A DNA stretch of 7,451 bases, from contig DQVZ01000240.1 of NCBI GenBank assembly GCA_015661465.1, positions 1 through 7,451 of the forward strand, given 5' to 3'. The notes under the pieces were generated by a model. The model had not been told where the DNA came from and made no database searches. It worked only from the letters and a program-made list of their open reading frames with translations. Of this stretch, positions 6,258 to 7,451 are shown one piece after another (position 1 is the first letter of the stretch; each line of letters starts with the position of its first letter). Source of the stretch: Aquifex aeolicus (GTDB taxonomy: Bacteria > Aquificota > Aquificia > Aquificales > Aquificaceae). The translations under genes were made by a program, and so were the position numbers.

Positions 6258-7429
6258 ATCACCTCAACCCACACGCCTTTTAAGTATAAAGTATTTGGCA
6301 TCTGAAGAACCCATGGATGGTCTAAGTCTTGAAAAGTCTTAGCTACAACTCTTACCTGCCTTCTAACATCGTAGGAAGCTTTGAGTAAAACCTCTAATAG
6401 GTGTTGCTCTGTTATGTGAAAGGAACAGGAAAAGACTGCAAGATATCCTCCGCTTTTTGCAATTTTGAGACATCTTACGCAAAGTTCTTTATAACCTCTA
6501 AGTGCGTTTGGTACAGCTGCTTTGTTTTTGGCAAAGGAAGGAGGGTCTATTATTATTACATCAAATTTTTCCCCCTTTTTATCGAGCTCCCTCAAATAAT
6601 CAAAAGCATTTGCCTTTACCCACTTAATCCCCGTAAGACCGTTTAACTCTGCGTTTTTCTGAGCTTCTTTCAGTGCCGACTCCGAAATGTCCACACCTAT
6701 TACCTCTCCTGCTCCTGCCCTTTTCATATTCAAAGCAAATCCACCTGTATGGCAAAATACATCAAGACATCTATCTCCCGGTTCAACTAAGTTTCTTACA
6801 AACTTCCTGGCATTTCTCTGGTCTAAGAAGAATCCGGTTTTTTGACCTTGGGGTATGTTTATATAGTATTTCAAGTCGTGTTCCCAGATTATCACTTCTT
6901 CGGGAACTTCTCCGTATACTACCCTCTCTTCTACATCTAAACCCTCTACCCTTTTCGCTATCTCGTTTATCTTTTCATAAATGCCCTTAGGCTTCAATAA
7001 ATCTATCAGGGTTTCAATTATTACGTCTCTGAATTGGTTCATTCCGTAAGTTGTAAATTCAACCGCGAGATAGTTTCCGTAAACGTCGACTATTAAACCC
7101 GGAAGAAGGTCTCCTTCGGAGTGAATAAGTCTATAAGCATTACTGTTTATATAAAGTCTCTTTCTATATTCGTAAGCTTCTCTTATCCTCTTTCTGATTA
7201 ATTCAGAAGATATAGGTTCATTTTTATCAAAGGAAAGAATCCTTATAGCTATGTTAACCTCTGGGTTTATATAACCGTATCCGAGAAATTTTCCGTTTAC
7301 GTCCCTTACCGCTACAATCTCCCCCTTTTTAGGTTTTCTGGAGAATGATGCAATTTCTGCTCTGTAGACCCATGGAAAGAATCCCCTAATCCTGTCTTCT
7401 ACTCCCGGTTTTACCCTTACTTGAAGCAT
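6254..7429 (-). CDS. rlmI: RlmI-family class I SAM-dependent rRNA methyltransferase
   Basis: A 391-residue cytoplasmic enzyme of the RlmI/YccW family (COG1092-like), whose E. coli member makes m5C1962 in 23S rRNA. The N-terminal PUA-like RNA-binding domain covers about 1-70, with VRVKPG and the GFFPWVYRAEI segment (16-26). A middle domain contains HSEGDLLPGLIVDVYG (103-118). The family motif GQKTGFFLDQR (195-205) precedes the Rossmann catalytic domain. The SAM-binding motif is LDVFCHTGGF (222-231), with the acidic strand end at VIGVDIS (243-249). DPPSF (295-299) is motif IV and SCSFH (334-338) holds Cys335, the likely catalytic cysteine of a C5-cytosine methylase. The start agrees with the usual family N-terminus, although no ribosome binding site is visible in the 22 bases before the window edge. 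The exact target base cannot be read from sequence. The stop overlaps the CDF start as ATGA. Confidence 0.93.
   Translation of the reverse strand: MLQVRVKPGVEDRIRGFFPWVYRAEIASFSRKPKKGEIVAVRDVNGKFLGYGYINPEVNIAIRILSFDKNEPISSELIRKRIREAYEYRKRLYINSNAYRLIHSEGDLLPGLIVDVYGNYLAVEFTTYGMNQFRDVIIETLIDLLKPKGIYEKINEIAKRVEGLDVEERVVYGEVPEEVIIWEHDLKYYINIPQGQKTGFFLDQRNARKFVRNLVEPGDRCLDVFCHTGGFALNMKRAGAGEVIGVDISESALKEAQKNAELNGLTGIKWVKANAFDYLRELDKKGEKFDVIIIDPPSFAKNKAAVPNALRGYKELCVRCLKIAKSGGYLAVFSCSFHITEQHLLEVLLKASYDVRRQVRVVAKTFQDLDHPWVLQMPNTLYLKGVWVEVI
6258..6265 (-). promoter_or_regulatory. Extended Shine-Dalgarno site of the CDF gene
   Basis: The minus strand reads GAGGTGAT directly before the ATG at 6257. 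This is an extended match to the 3' end of bacterial 16S rRNA, with GAGG 4 nt from the start codon. It is embedded in the last codons of the methyltransferase gene and suggests efficient re-initiation after it. Confidence 0.7.
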
Positions 7430-7451
7430 AGTATTATCTTACGGTAAATTA

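Noticed and set aside
6401..6990. Two plus-strand open frames (6401-6646 and 6673-6990) opposite rlmI
   Set aside because: They lie antisense to the conserved catalytic domain; the second is Leu/Ser/Pro-rich, as expected from the reverse of Lys/Glu/Arg-rich coding sequence.
7430..7451. GATAAT (minus strand, 7438-7433) upstream of rlmI as a promoter -10 element
   Set aside because: It sits only a few bases before the ATG and no -35 region can be examined within the window; it may equally be the end of an upstream gene.

Overview
The window looks like chromosomal DNA from Aquifex or a very close relative (Aquificaceae, hyperthermophilic bacteria). The strongest evidence is the transporter at 1694-3235. 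It has the 513-residue length of the structurally studied LeuT of Aquifex aeolicus, keeps nearly all of its ligand and gate residues at the same numbers, and differs from the sequence I recall only at scattered, mostly conservative positions. Other signs fit: Lys/Glu/Ile-rich proteins, moderately AT-rich DNA, and extreme packing, with only one 22-bp gap between genes in the window. No mobile element, CRISPR array, tRNA, rRNA or recognisable riboswitch was found.

Layout, right to left on the minus strand: an RlmI-type rRNA methyltransferase (7429-6254), a cation diffusion facilitator carrying an extra C-terminal NifX-like domain (6257-5100) and murD (5103-3859) are joined by 4-bp ATGA overlaps and probably form one operon. 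The plus-strand gene trpF (3258-3878) runs into the end of murD with a 20-bp convergent overlap. trpF starts only 22 bp from the divergent leuT. The second minus-strand group is leuT (3235-1694), sppA (1707-856), a SpoVG-family gene (856-563) and the first 193 codons of a ResB-type cytochrome c biogenesis gene (579 to the window edge). Successive genes overlap by 14, 1 and 17 bp.

Functionally this is mostly housekeeping: ribosomal RNA modification, metal export, peptidoglycan precursor synthesis, tryptophan synthesis, amino-acid uptake, membrane proteolysis and cytochrome c maturation. The mixture of unrelated pathways in tight co-transcribed strings, and a trpF isolated from other trp genes, agree with the scattered operons known in Aquificales. 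I see no complete undescribed system. The most interesting item is the CDF-NifX-like fusion, a possible metal exporter with a built-in metal- or cofactor-handling domain. Next come the nearly absent leuT/trpF intergenic region, where neither gene has a ribosome binding site, and the extra membrane segments at the ResB N-terminus.
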